A stretch of 49,080 bases of DNA, taken from assembly GCA_937990665.1 (NCBI GenBank), contig CALKRF010000121.1, positions 1-49,080 on the forward strand, in the 5' to 3' direction. This DNA is from an uncultured Atopobium sp. (lineage in GTDB: Bacteria; Actinomycetota; Coriobacteriia; Coriobacteriales; Atopobiaceae). Shown here piece by piece: positions 1 through 8,805 of the stretch. Below the pieces are notes generated by a model. It was not told the DNA's origin. It saw only the letters and a list, made by a program, of their open reading frames with translations, and searched no databases. The translations under genes and the position numbers were made by a program. Within the stretch, counting starts at the first letter, position 1, and every line of letters starts with the position of its first letter.

Positions 1-257
1 GCATGTCCAGAAAGGGTAACTGCATAGACAACGGTGCTACCGAGCAGGTCTTTGGTCATCTGAAAGACGAGTTCTTCCGAGGAAGAACGTGGCCTAGCTT
101 TGATTCTTTCAAAGCTGATTTGGACGCATATGTTATGTACTGGAACACACAAAGGCGTCAGGTTAAACTAAAAGGACTGACCCCGGAGGAGTTCCGGAAT
201 CAGTCCTTGGAGGCCTAGCTCTTTATTAAATTCGTCCAAGTTTTGGGACGCAGTTCA
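1..257 (+). mobile_element. Right end of an IS3-family insertion sequence
   Basis: The transposase end is followed by a terminal repeat running to about 257 and finishing in GGGACGCAGTTCA. The IRR (231-257) has the layout common to IS3/IS150-type ends (GTCCAAG...TGGGA.GCAGTTCA). It closely resembles both arms of the 46-bp palindrome at 48824-48869. The left end and the target duplication lie outside the window. The boundary at 257 is inferred from this similarity. Confidence 0.7.
3..218 (+). CDS. IS3-family transposase (OrfB), C-terminal part
   Basis: This is the last 71 residues of an rve/DDE integrase-type transposase; the window edge cuts off the rest, so the ATG at position 3 is probably internal. 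The visible part carries the typical end of the IS3-family catalytic core: SRKGNCIDNGATEQVFGHLK, in which the Glu of ATEQ is the likely third acidic catalytic residue. It then has YWNTQRRQVKLKGLTPEEFR, the usual C-terminal YN..R...L...P..F signature. The reading frame is intact up to its stop, and a terminal inverted repeat follows 13 bases later. The family assignment is firm; whether the whole element is functional cannot be judged. Confidence 0.9.
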   Translation: MSRKGNCIDNGATEQVFGHLKDEFFRGRTWPSFDSFKADLDAYVMYWNTQRRQVKLKGLTPEEFRNQSLEA

Positions 258-308
258 ATACCATCTGTCGGCTTTTGTTGTAACTAGTAGAAAGTACGAG
301 GCACTAGG

Positions 309-2591
309 TTAGTGATTACTGTCCTGCTGCTCTTCAAAGACGTCTTCATCGGCCGCTTCCTCATCAAGCTTAAGAGGACGGAAGCTAGCGGTATCGCCAC
401 CAACATAGTCTGCAACGGTAGCTGCGTTTTCAACGCGCTCCTTGTGCAGTGCCTCTGCAAAGATATCCTCATCTTCCTCAATCTCTGCAATGCGCTCTTT
501 CATAGGAGCCTCAACAAGTGGCATAGGACCTGTCTGAGCCGCATCGTCAAGCATGATACGGGTAAGCTTCTGCTCACGCTTAACCTTGGAGAACAGAGGA
601 ACGTACTCAAAGACAATGTTGGAGTTCTCAAGACCATACCAACGAGCAGGAGATCCGCAGATGCGACGAATAAAGTACTTAAGCTCAAGGCAACGAGCGT
701 CAAAACCGTTAATGTCGGTCTCTGGCGCTAACACCTTACGTAGCAAGCAGAATCTAAAGTCACCAATCTCAGAGTGCTCTTTGTAGATAGAGTACTTGTG
801 GTTTTGTGGCGCAAGCTGGTTGTTCTTAATCAAATCACCAACAATTTGGTAGAGGTAGGTGTTGATACGCTGGTTAACCTTGAAGCCAAGGCGCAGCGTA
901 ATCTTGAACAGGAAGTCTGTACCAAAGTCATTGACGATAAACTCACGGGTATTTGGATCGTCTGTCAGCGAGATGTTAATAAAGTAGTAGGCCTTAGCAC
1001 GCTTTGGACGCTTATCCAAGATGGAATAGAGGATGTCTCGATCCAGCTTGTCAAAGGATGAATCATTAGTAAGAAAAACCAGGTTATCAGCGAGAGTTGA
1101 ATAGTCCGCATCGTGGCTCAAGCTACGGAGCTGGTCAATGTATTTATCTACGGGGAGATAAACGCTCTGCGTCCTCTCAACAGCGGTACCGCGACGCCAG
1201 ACAAACATGACCACAAAAATTGCGGTAGCCATAAGAACGGTAAAGTAGCCGCCGTGGAAGAACTTGGTAAGGCTTGAGAAGAAGAACATAGCCTCGATAG
1301 CACCAAAGAAAATAATGAATGGAATAGCTGTCCACGGGCGTTTTCTGATAACAGCCAGATAGGTGTAAAGCAAGATTGAGGTCATGAGCATGGTGACGGT
1401 AATTGCAAGACCGTAAGCTGCTTCCATATGCTCAGAGCTCTGGAAAAGAAGAACAACGCCAATGCAGCCAACCCACATGATGTTGTTCACAAGTGGAATG
1501 TAAATCTGACCCTTGGTTGTGGAGGGATAGTTAATTTTGATGTGAGGCATAAGGTCAAGCTTAATTGCCTCAGAGACAATGGAGTAGGAGCCGGTAATCA
1601 GTGCCTGGGAAGCAATAATTGCAGCCAGGGCAGAGAGAATAACGGCAAATGGTCTAATCTGATCAGGAAGCATCTCAAAGAAAGGATTGAGGTCTTTGAT
1701 AGTGTTAAGTACGGTGTTATTGTGGTTGGTGACGATCCATGCGCCCTGTCCAAGATAGTTCAAAATGAGGCAAATCTTAACAAAAGGCCAGCTTACATAA
1801 ATATTGCTCTTGCCAACGTGACCCATGTCAGAATAAAGTGCCTCTGCACCAGTAGTACAAAGGAAGACACTACCTAAAACCATGAGGCCAGCTGCATTGA
1901 GCTTGCCATCAAAGAGGAACATAATGCCGCGGACTGGGTTAAGAGCACGAACAACGCTGATGTCAGCAAATATGTTCATAACGCCCGTAGCTCCCAGGAA
2001 CAAGAACCACAAGGTCATGACAGGTCCAAAGGCCTTACCAATGGTAGAAGTTCCCGCTTTCTGAAGGGCAAAAAGCGTACAAAGAATAGCAATGGTAATC
2101 ATAACAACAATGTGTTGATTATCACCAATAATGGAATGAGCCGCAGGAATAGTACGCAAACCCTCAATAGCGGTGGTTACCGTAACAGCTGGGGTCAAAA
2201 TACCGTCAGCAAGAAGTGCTGCGCCACCAATCATGGCAGGAATAATCAGCCATTTGGCGCACTTTTTAACCAAACTGTAGAGCGCAAAGATTCCGCCCTC
2301 ATTGTGGTTGTCTGCCTTCATTGCAACCATGACGTATTTAACGGTTGTAATGAGTGTCAGCGTCCAGATAATGAGGGACAGAGCACCCAAAACAACATCG
2401 GTACTCATGGTAAGAAGTCCGCCATTACCAGCGATAATTGCCTTCATGGTGTACATTGGAGAAGTGCCAATGTCACCATAGACAATGCCAATGGTAACCA
2501 GTATCATGCCAGCACTTAGAGGAATGCCCGTTGATTTCTTGGCTTTGTCCTTAGAGAAAAGCGCATGAAATGCAGCTTTACTTGTATTCAT
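309..2591 (-). CDS. kup: Kup-family potassium transporter
   Basis: A 760-residue membrane protein of the KUP/HAK/KT family, which takes up K+ by proton symport. The N-terminal half has about twelve hydrophobic segments. It opens with the family signature GIVYGDIGTSPMYTMKAI (about residues 35-52) and ends near residue 490 in a basic stretch (VWRRGTAVERTQ). The rest is a soluble cytoplasmic domain with a strongly acidic tail. At 760 residues it is longer than E. coli Kup (622), the excess being in this C-terminal part. The start is supported by GAGAGG about 10 bases upstream. The gene stands alone; a perfect 14-bp palindrome lies 60 bases upstream and could be an operator. I see no convincing terminator between its stop and the IS end. 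Confidence 0.95.
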   Translation of the reverse strand: MNTSKAAFHALFSKDKAKKSTGIPLSAGMILVTIGIVYGDIGTSPMYTMKAIIAGNGGLLTMSTDVVLGALSLIIWTLTLITTVKYVMVAMKADNHNEGGIFALYSLVKKCAKWLIIPAMIGGAALLADGILTPAVTVTTAIEGLRTIPAAHSIIGDNQHIVVMITIAILCTLFALQKAGTSTIGKAFGPVMTLWFLFLGATGVMNIFADISVVRALNPVRGIMFLFDGKLNAAGLMVLGSVFLCTTGAEALYSDMGHVGKSNIYVSWPFVKICLILNYLGQGAWIVTNHNNTVLNTIKDLNPFFEMLPDQIRPFAVILSALAAIIASQALITGSYSIVSEAIKLDLMPHIKINYPSTTKGQIYIPLVNNIMWVGCIGVVLLFQSSEHMEAAYGLAITVTMLMTSILLYTYLAVIRKRPWTAIPFIIFFGAIEAMFFFSSLTKFFHGGYFTVLMATAIFVVMFVWRRGTAVERTQSVYLPVDKYIDQLRSLSHDADYSTLADNLVFLTNDSSFDKLDRDILYSILDKRPKRAKAYYFINISLTDDPNTREFIVNDFGTDFLFKITLRLGFKVNQRINTYLYQIVGDLIKNNQLAPQNHKYSIYKEHSEIGDFRFCLLRKVLAPETDINGFDARCLELKYFIRRICGSPARWYGLENSNIVFEYVPLFSKVKREQKLTRIMLDDAAQTGPMPLVEAPMKERIAEIEEDEDIFAEALHKERVENAATVADYVGGDTASFRPLKLDEEAADEDVFEEQQDSNH

Positions 2592-2650
2592 CCATTAATC
2601 CTCTCAACAGATGATCGGTTCAGTTCGTCATCATATGTTAGTCCATATAC

Positions 2651-2664
2651 CTAGTTATAACTAG
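2651..2664. promoter_or_regulatory. Perfect palindrome upstream of kup, possible operator
   Basis: CTAGTTATAACTAG is a perfect 14-bp inverted repeat in the 117-bp gap between kup and rlmKL, about 60 bases before the kup start. Its size and place suit a dimeric regulator site or an overlap with the kup promoter. No regulator is identified. Confidence 0.3.
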
Positions 2665-2708
2665 ACGAATGTACAAACGTACTTATTTTCCCTGCAAGCG
2701 GAAAAAAT

Positions 2709-5000
2709 TTACTCATTTTCCCGTGGTTTTCTCGAGATTTTATATGCATGATGGATCTTCTGATTTCTTGAGAAGTCCTCCGGAATAGTTTCACTTGTGA
2801 TGTCTTCGATAATGACGCCGGCTCGCTGGATCTTCTCGACATCTGGTTTAAAGGTGCGCAGATTGCACGAGAAGATGGCAACGCCCCCGCGAGTTAAAAG
2901 GCGAGAAATACCAATGATGAGTTCAGCGTGGTCTCGTTGAACGTCAAATGAGCTTTGCTTCATGCGCGATGAGTTTGAGAAGGTAGGAACATCGCAGAAG
3001 ATGACATTCCAGCGATTTTTGGTATGACGCGTCTCGGTAATCCAAGACAGGACGTCTGCCTGGACAAACTCGTGCTCTTCGCCGTCAAAACCGTTGCGCT
3101 TCATGTTGCGCTTGGCCCACTCGAGCGAAGGTTTGGAGAGGTCAACAGTTGTGGAATGCAGTGCGCCACCATCTGCTGCGTAGCAGGTGGCGGTACCTGT
3201 ATAAGCAAAGAGGTTGAGGAAGCTCTTGGCAACACCGGCGCTCTTCATGAGCTCACGAATTTCTGCACGTGTATCGCGGTGATCCAAGAAGATTCCACAG
3301 TCCAATCTGGATGCAAAGTTGACCTCAAAGAGTAGGCCGCCCTCATCGATGAGCAGCATTTCTTTTCTTGAGTTGTCGGCTGCGCTGCCCTCGTCAGAGT
3401 ACTGAGAGCCACCCTTTGCACGCGTTCTTGTTCGTAGATTTACGTTTGAGCTGGGTACGCCTAGAATGCGAGGAGCCAAAGCTAGGACGTCTAGGAGGCG
3501 GCGCTTTGCAAGGTCTGGATCAATCTCTTTAGATGCAGCGTACTCAGAGATTTGCAGCCAGGTAGTTGGTTTTGTGGCGCCTTTGTAGATGTCAATACTA
3601 ACGGCATAATCGGGCAGATCAGCGTCATAGACGCGGTAGCACGAGACGTCGTTTTTACGAGCCCACTTAGCGCGTTGCTTGGCCACCTTAGTAAGGCGTG
3701 CAGCAAATTGATCAGACGCAGGAACCAACACACTTACCGGCTGATTGTTGACCATAACGGTGGGACCTGCAGGAACTGAGGAGGGCTCGGAGTTGTTTGC
3801 AGGCGCATCAGTGGTTTTAGCTGCGTCGTCAATGGCATCCTCTGCATTTGCAGCAGGGTAGGAGCGCATGGTGGCAATGGAGTTGCCCACGTAGACAGAA
3901 AGTGTCTGCGATGGAGCTGCTCTGAGTACCGTATCAGTATTTGTATCGCTGGTAAGAAGCGTGCTTGCCTGTCCCGCAAAAAGTCCAAGCGTGGAGTAAG
4001 CAGAGCCCTGAAGTGTAGGCTCTTCTTTGGTCCAAGAAAGATCTGCAACAATGCCCGTGAAGTGCTCTGCATGTTTGAGCAGCTCAGACGCTGGTAAAAA
4101 CTGCACGTCCGCCTTGAGACCGCCCGCACGAAGCGTGTAGAGTACAGCCTCCTTGGCCTTTGGGCGAGGGTCCGCTGCATAGAGTGTGACCTGGCGCTCT
4201 TGGCCCTTCTCGGCACGTTCATCGGCCTCGGCAAGCAAATCCTGCCAGGCATCGTCGTCGTGACCGGCCCAGCCCGTCATGCCCCAGCGAGCGCGCAGGA
4301 TGCCCGGAGCCACGTCCAGCGCCATACCCGCAGCCTCCTGTGCAAGCGCGCCTGCTCCCGGGAACAGCAGCGCCGGCAGCGGCGCGTCTGGCGAGAAGAG
4401 CGATGCACTCGCAGCAGTTTGCGCCTGCAGGTACAGAAGAGCAGCGGCGTAGTCCAGTCTGAGCGGCGCAAACTCACGTGCCGGCCCTCGACCGCCAGTC
4501 AGACTGCGCTTAAAGAGCGCCTCACCAGCAAGGTCAATGCCAACCGTAGCACGGTTGCGTGATACGCGCACGACAATAGTTACGTCAGGCGCAAGCGTGT
4601 TGACCATAGGACGGCTTCCGCGCTTTGCTGCAAGCCTATCTACAATGGCGTCTTTTGTTCTGACAGCAATGAAGTTGGTGTTTCTGAGCTGGTCATTTGT
4701 GCCGTGAGCGCTCACTGCAATGGTGGCATGTGGACCAATATGGTCTTCCCAAGCAATGTGGGAGAGGTCTTCGTAGAGAGCGTCTGAAGTGGCAGCGCCA
4801 ACGCGATCAAGCACCAAAATGACGCGAGACGTGAGACGAGACCATAAACAGACGCGGTAAGCATCGGCAAGTGAGCCGTAAAACGCAACCTGTCCGCCAA
4901 GAGGGCGCACCTTTTTGATGCGTAGGCCGTCTAGCTCCTGTGCAAGAAGCTTCTCAAAGCCTTTAGGACACGTTGCAAAGAACTCAAGTTCTTGAGACAT
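2709..5000 (-). CDS. rlmL: Bifunctional 23S rRNA methyltransferase RlmKL (RlmL half degenerate)
   Basis: A 763-residue protein with the RlmKL layout: THUMP (about residues 40-160), an N-terminal Rossmann methyltransferase (RlmL, m2G2445 in E. coli) and a C-terminal methyltransferase (RlmK, m7G2069). The C-terminal half is well preserved: SAM motif FLNLFAYTGT (594-603), VDLS, and DVPTFSNSSRM (670-680; usually DPPTFSN). The N-terminal half is not. Motif I reads FPGAGALAQEAA instead of the usual DPMCGSGT-like form, and no NPPYG catalytic motif is visible. I place the start at 5000 (MSQELEFF), which has AAAGG 8 bases upstream; a longer reading to 5069 adds 23 residues that do not look like the family. 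The gene is divergent from pgm. Confidence 0.9.
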   Translation of the reverse strand: MSQELEFFATCPKGFEKLLAQELDGLRIKKVRPLGGQVAFYGSLADAYRVCLWSRLTSRVILVLDRVGAATSDALYEDLSHIAWEDHIGPHATIAVSAHGTNDQLRNTNFIAVRTKDAIVDRLAAKRGSRPMVNTLAPDVTIVVRVSRNRATVGIDLAGEALFKRSLTGGRGPAREFAPLRLDYAAALLYLQAQTAASASLFSPDAPLPALLFPGAGALAQEAAGMALDVAPGILRARWGMTGWAGHDDDAWQDLLAEADERAEKGQERQVTLYAADPRPKAKEAVLYTLRAGGLKADVQFLPASELLKHAEHFTGIVADLSWTKEEPTLQGSAYSTLGLFAGQASTLLTSDTNTDTVLRAAPSQTLSVYVGNSIATMRSYPAANAEDAIDDAAKTTDAPANNSEPSSVPAGPTVMVNNQPVSVLVPASDQFAARLTKVAKQRAKWARKNDVSCYRVYDADLPDYAVSIDIYKGATKPTTWLQISEYAASKEIDPDLAKRRLLDVLALAPRILGVPSSNVNLRTRTRAKGGSQYSDEGSAADNSRKEMLLIDEGGLLFEVNFASRLDCGIFLDHRDTRAEIRELMKSAGVAKSFLNLFAYTGTATCYAADGGALHSTTVDLSKPSLEWAKRNMKRNGFDGEEHEFVQADVLSWITETRHTKNRWNVIFCDVPTFSNSSRMKQSSFDVQRDHAELIIGISRLLTRGGVAIFSCNLRTFKPDVEKIQRAGVIIEDITSETIPEDFSRNQKIHHAYKISRKPRENE

Positions 5001-5152
5001 CGGGACACCTTTCGCCCGTAGGAATTGAATACATACTGACGTAACATTTTCCCATGTTTTTCTCGCCAAATCATCTGTTATTTTTCGCTTAAAATACGCA
5101 TAGTATCTTTTATAAGGAAATACAGAGAGCTGTTCGAGGTTTGGGAGTCATT

Positions 5153-6874
5153 ATGGATGCAAAAGTTATGGAAGCATTTGAGTCCTGGCGTGCAAACGTC
5201 ACCGAAGAAGACTTGGTAGAAGAGCTCGGTGAGCTTGCTAAACCAGAAGCAGAAGATAAGCTCTACGACGCATTTTATCGTTCGCTTGCTTTTGGTACTG
5301 CTGGTTTGCGCGGCACCATTGGCGTTGGAACTAATCGCATGAACGTCTACGTTGTTGCTCAGGCAACCCAGGGTCTTGCGGATTACCTCAACGCTCACTA
5401 CGAGAATCCTACGGTGGCTCTTGCAAGGGATTCTCGCCTAAAGGGTGAGGATTTCCAGAAGGTTGCAGCCGGTGTTTTGGCAGCTAATGGCATCCGCGTG
5501 TACGTTTATCCACGTATCGAGCCTGTTCCAACTCTCTCGTTTGCTGTTCGCTATCTCAAGACTTCCGCAGGTATCGTGCTTACCGCAAGCCACAACCCTG
5601 CGCCTTATAACGGCTATAAGGTGTACAACGATAACGGCGGTCAGATTACCGATGAGGCAGCAGCAGAGATTTCCACAAATATCGCACGCGTTAATCCTTT
5701 TGACGTCAAGCCTATGGACTTTGAAGAAGGCCTGGAGAAGGGCCTGATCATTTGGACTCCAGAAGAGGTTCTGGACAACTTTATTGAGGCTATCAAGTGC
5801 GTTTCTATTCCAGGATTTAAGGCTGCCGACGGCTACAAGGTTGTATACACGCCGCTCAACGGTACAGGTATGGAGTGCGTCACACGCATCCTCAAGGAGA
5901 TTGGCGTCAATGACGTTGACGTTGTTCCAGAGCAGGCAGAGCCAGACGGAAACTTCCCCACATGCTCCTATCCAAATCCTGAGTTCCGTGAGGCACTTGA
6001 GCTGGGCCTCAAGCTTGCTGACAAGGTAAAGCCAAATCTCCTGGTTGCAACCGACCCTGACGCAGACCGTATGGGCACTGCAATCCCTCATAACGGCGAT
6101 TACGTGCTGCTTTCCGGTAACGAGATGGGTGTCCTGCTTATGGACTGGCTCCTTACCATGGCTGAAGAGCGTGGCGAGAAACCCCAGGATAAGGTAGCTG
6201 TTTCCACCATCGTATCCTCTGCTATGCCCGACGTCTTGGCACGTGCTCGCGGCTTTGAGATGCGCCGTGTGCTCACGGGCTTCAAGTATATTGGTGACCA
6301 AATTGACCAGCTCAAGGACGCTGGTGAGGAGGATCGCTTCCTCATGGGTTTCGAGGAGTCCTATGGCTACCTTGTTGGTACCCACGCTCGAGATAAGGAC
6401 GCTATTGTCGCCACCATGCTCTGCGTTGAAATGGCTTCTTGGTACGCAGCTCGTAACATGGACCTCTACGAGGCAATGGATGCCCTGTACCAGCGCTATG
6501 GCTACTACCTCAATGGCGTTGTCAACGCTGCCTATCCAGGCGCTGAGGGTGCCGCAAAGATGGCTCAGATTATGAGTAGCCTGCGTAAGAATCCACTGGA
6601 AACGGTGGGCAATTACAAGGTTGTTGGCGTAACAGACTATGCTGAGTGCGCAGAAATGCCTCGCGTCTCGGGCCTGCAAAAAGAGGCTCCTCAGACGCTG
6701 CCAGCATCCAACGTGATTGAGTATAGGCTTGAGGGAGACAACAAGGTCATCTTCCGTCCATCAGGCACCGAGCCAAAGGTCAAAGCCTATCTCTTTGCCA
6801 ACGGTAAAACTCGCGAAGAGGCCGAGGCACGCATTGCGGAGCTCAGCGAGGCTGCACAGAAGGTGCTTTCATAG
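5153..6874 (+). CDS. Phosphoglucomutase/phosphomannomutase
   Basis: A 573-residue alpha-D-phosphohexomutase, interconverting hexose 1- and 6-phosphates and so feeding sugar nucleotide synthesis, including the rhamnose pathway nearby. All four active-site signatures are present: the phosphoserine loop TASHNPAPYNGYKV (144-157, Ser146), the metal loop DPDADRMG (about 300), the sugar loop GFEESYGY, and the phosphate loop RPSGTEPK (535-542). Length and order match the PgcA/PGM2-like long form. ATG at 5153 is preferred over the TTG at 5141 because GGGAG lies 5 bases upstream of the ATG. It is monocistronic, with a strong terminator after it. Confidence 0.95.
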   Translation: MDAKVMEAFESWRANVTEEDLVEELGELAKPEAEDKLYDAFYRSLAFGTAGLRGTIGVGTNRMNVYVVAQATQGLADYLNAHYENPTVALARDSRLKGEDFQKVAAGVLAANGIRVYVYPRIEPVPTLSFAVRYLKTSAGIVLTASHNPAPYNGYKVYNDNGGQITDEAAAEISTNIARVNPFDVKPMDFEEGLEKGLIIWTPEEVLDNFIEAIKCVSIPGFKAADGYKVVYTPLNGTGMECVTRILKEIGVNDVDVVPEQAEPDGNFPTCSYPNPEFREALELGLKLADKVKPNLLVATDPDADRMGTAIPHNGDYVLLSGNEMGVLLMDWLLTMAEERGEKPQDKVAVSTIVSSAMPDVLARARGFEMRRVLTGFKYIGDQIDQLKDAGEEDRFLMGFEESYGYLVGTHARDKDAIVATMLCVEMASWYAARNMDLYEAMDALYQRYGYYLNGVVNAAYPGAEGAAKMAQIMSSLRKNPLETVGNYKVVGVTDYAECAEMPRVSGLQKEAPQTLPASNVIEYRLEGDNKVIFRPSGTEPKVKAYLFANGKTREEAEARIAELSEAAQKVLS

Positions 6875-6913
6875 TCCGCTTCTTCTAAAACGTCTTTCTC
6901 CGCACAATTTTTT

Positions 6914-6928
6914 GGCGAGAAACCCGTC
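6914..6928 (+). repeat. Copy 1 of an intergenic 15-mer GGCGAGAAACCCGTC
   Basis: Lies 40 bases after the pgm stop and just before its terminator. The identical 15-mer occurs after argR (8806-8820). It contains the enriched octamer GGCGAGAA described in the findings. Confidence 0.8.
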
Positions 6929-6931
6929 CAG

Positions 6932-6965
6932 CCCAGCATTCACCTCTTGTGGATGCTGGGTTTTT
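6932..6965 (+). terminator. Intrinsic terminator of pgm
   Basis: CCCAGCATTCAC pairs with GTGGATGCTGGG (12 bp, one G-T pair) around a 5-base loop, followed by TTTTT at 6961-6965. Confidence 0.9.
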
Positions 6966-7002
6966 ACGTGTTCTCTACAATATGTTCCTCGACAGCTGCA
7001 CG

Positions 7003-7032
7003 AAAAAGTCCCGCACGTTGAAGTGCGGGACT
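7003..7032 (-). terminator. Intrinsic terminator of the C39-like gene
   Basis: AGTCCCGCAC / GTGCGGGACT is a perfect 10-bp stem with loop GTTGAA. On the minus strand it is followed by a T run (the complement of AAAAA at 7003-7007). Confidence 0.88.
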
Positions 7033-7078
7033 CAAGTTTGTAGACGCCAAACAAATACCTTATCGCTTAGTAACTTTG

Positions 7079-8128
7079 CTACTCAGCGGCCTTTACCGTC
7101 ACGGTGTACAGGGCGTTTGCAGCGCCAGCAATAGTCTCTGCGGCCCATGGGCGTGAGCTCACCTCAGGAGATAGAGGGTCGTGAACGTTTACCGTGCCAT
7201 CATCGTTTTTGCTGGTTACCAGGATCCAGTGAGCGCCATCCGAGCTCAGCTTATTGCCCTTAACCTCAACAAGCAGGAAGGTTTCGGCGTCTAGAAGCGT
7301 GGTGATATTGTCGGCAGAAATGCTGTAGCTATCAGCAGTAAGACCAAGGTTTGCTAAGTTCTTCTCGAGAAATGATCTGTTCATTCCAGAGTCGGTGTCC
7401 GTTGCCTTAGCGGTTTCAACGGCGCCCGCAATGTCAGCTGGAGTCCAGTTGTTCTTTCCCGTAAGACCCATGTATGCCATTGAGAGAGCAGTTGGACCGG
7501 AGCCCTTGGTGGCAATTACAGAGCCGGCATACGAGACGCCACCCCATCTAGAGTCCCAGGTATAGAGCTGCGGTGCTGTGCCTTTGGTGAGCGAATCATC
7601 GTAAGTTTTGGCCTTGCCGTCAGAATCGGGGTAGTTTGCAACAAAATCAATTGCCTCAGGGTGGGCGAGTGCTAGCTCAATAAGGCTCTTATCGCTATAT
7701 CTATCAGCGTGTTCTGCAATCCATGCAAGGTTTTTATTCTGATCTAGCTTAGCTGCAAGTGCTTTAGTCAGCTCCTCTGAAGTTCCCACAGCAACACGAG
7801 AATCAACGGAGTTGGCCTCTACCTCTGGAGTAGATTCTTTAGCACAACCGCGCACGCAGCTCGACACAATAAAGACCAGCAAAAGCGCTGCTATAACAGC
7901 TAGTCCAATAACAATGTAGGTTCTTGTACGAGAATCAATGCGATGCAGCAGGGACTGTCTCTTAAAGAGAATAGCCTGTGAGCCAAGGGTATTTCTTTTG
8001 CGACGTCTTGCTTGCCTATCAGAAAAACTGCCATCACGAGGAGGACGACCATTTTGCGGAGGACGACGACGCATTGCAGAGTCTCCGTAGGAGCCTTCTC
8101 TTCTATCTGGTGAATCATTCAGGGGCAT
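7079..8128 (-). CDS. Membrane-anchored C39-like peptidase homologue lacking the catalytic Cys
   Basis: A 349-residue protein with a basic, disordered cytoplasmic N-terminus (1-65, Arg/Pro-rich), one membrane segment (71-90, YIVIGLAVIAALLLVFIV) and an extracellular C39_2-like papain fold. The fold is recognised from WDSRWGGVSYAGS...GSGPTALSM (191-217), a conserved His in GAHWILV (His300) and the HDPLSP strand (about 316). In active members the loop reads GCGPT; here the residue is Ser210 (codon TCC), so cysteine protease activity is unlikely by the usual mechanism. Start: ATG at 8128 has GGAGG 5 bases upstream; the in-frame TTG at 8140 is less likely. Its role is unknown; binding of peptide or cell-wall ligands is a guess. 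It is divergent from argR. Confidence 0.75.
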   Translation of the reverse strand: MPLNDSPDRREGSYGDSAMRRRPPQNGRPPRDGSFSDRQARRRKRNTLGSQAILFKRQSLLHRIDSRTRTYIVIGLAVIAALLLVFIVSSCVRGCAKESTPEVEANSVDSRVAVGTSEELTKALAAKLDQNKNLAWIAEHADRYSDKSLIELALAHPEAIDFVANYPDSDGKAKTYDDSLTKGTAPQLYTWDSRWGGVSYAGSVIATKGSGPTALSMAYMGLTGKNNWTPADIAGAVETAKATDTDSGMNRSFLEKNLANLGLTADSYSISADNITTLLDAETFLLVEVKGNKLSSDGAHWILVTSKNDDGTVNVHDPLSPEVSSRPWAAETIAGAANALYTVTVKAAE

Positions 8129-8161
8129 GGTGGCCTCCAAGCCGTAAAAATAGTTTCACTC

Positions 8162-8173
8162 ATGATGAATCAT
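8162..8173. promoter_or_regulatory. Inverted repeat between the C39-like gene and argR
   Basis: ATGAT-GA-ATCAT sits in the 223-bp divergent intergenic region, next to a GGCGAGAA octamer (8176-8183). It could be an operator. ARG boxes are similar AT-rich dyads, but this one does not match the consensus well enough to claim autoregulation. Confidence 0.2.
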
Positions 8174-8351
8174 ACGGCGAGAAGTGCATAAATACTTTTA
8201 GAAAACGGTGAATGCAATATTCCGACCGACGAGCGGGTAATTTACACCGTTTAGCGGTTTGGCATGCGCATAAGGGTTGATTAAGTATATTCTTTTACTC
8301 ACTATCATTTGTTTTCAAAAGTTAGTGAGTCGCATAAAGAAAGAAGGCGTC

Positions 8352-8792
8352 GTGAAGCATAGAAATGCTCGACAGGACGTGATTCGTGAGCTTGTTCGCA
8401 GCGAGTCAATCCGTACGCAGCGCGATCTTGTTGACATGCTTAAAGATCGTGGCTTTGCCTGTACTCAAGCAACCGTTTCTCGTGATACAGCAGAAATGGA
8501 TTTGCAAAAGCTTCCCGAGGGAGCCTATGTGCTTTCTGAAGATATGCATTTGCAAAAAATGCTCTCCGAGTTTGTAGTTGGCGCTACGGCAGCAGAGAAT
8601 CTCATTGTGATTCGCTGTCACCCTGGCACTGCATCAGCCGTTGCGTTTGCCCTTGATGATGTTGAGCTTGACCATGTCGTAGGCACCGTTGCTGGTGACG
8701 ATACCGTTTTGATGATCGTGGATAAAACTGCGCACGCTGCAGACGTGGTACGTATCATTACGCAACTTGGCAACGTAGACAGCATTTTCTAA
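8352..8792 (+). CDS. argR: Arginine repressor ArgR
   Basis: A 146-residue transcriptional regulator that senses L-arginine and controls arginine synthesis and catabolism. An N-terminal winged helix is seen at about residues 8-50 (TQRDLVDMLKDRG, then TQATVSRD as recognition helix). A C-terminal hexamerisation and arginine-binding domain contains GTASAVAFALDD and GTVAGDDTV (111-119), whose paired Asp residues contact arginine in known ArgR proteins. GTG at 8352 gives the normal family length and has AAGAAGG upstream; the longer open frame from 8277 adds a hydrophobic stretch foreign to the family. It is monocistronic with a terminator shared with the convergent PBP gene. No arginine biosynthesis genes are in the window. 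Confidence 0.95.
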   Translation: MKHRNARQDVIRELVRSESIRTQRDLVDMLKDRGFACTQATVSRDTAEMDLQKLPEGAYVLSEDMHLQKMLSEFVVGATAAENLIVIRCHPGTASAVAFALDDVELDHVVGTVAGDDTVLMIVDKTAHAADVVRIITQLGNVDSIF

Positions 8793-8805
8793 ACATAAAG
8801 CCTTT

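Noticed and set aside
5438..6679. 413-codon open frame antisense to pgm
   Set aside because: It lies wholly inside a well-supported gene, its translation is Cys/His/Val-rich and resembles no protein, and no RBS is seen. It is a shadow of the codon bias of pgm.
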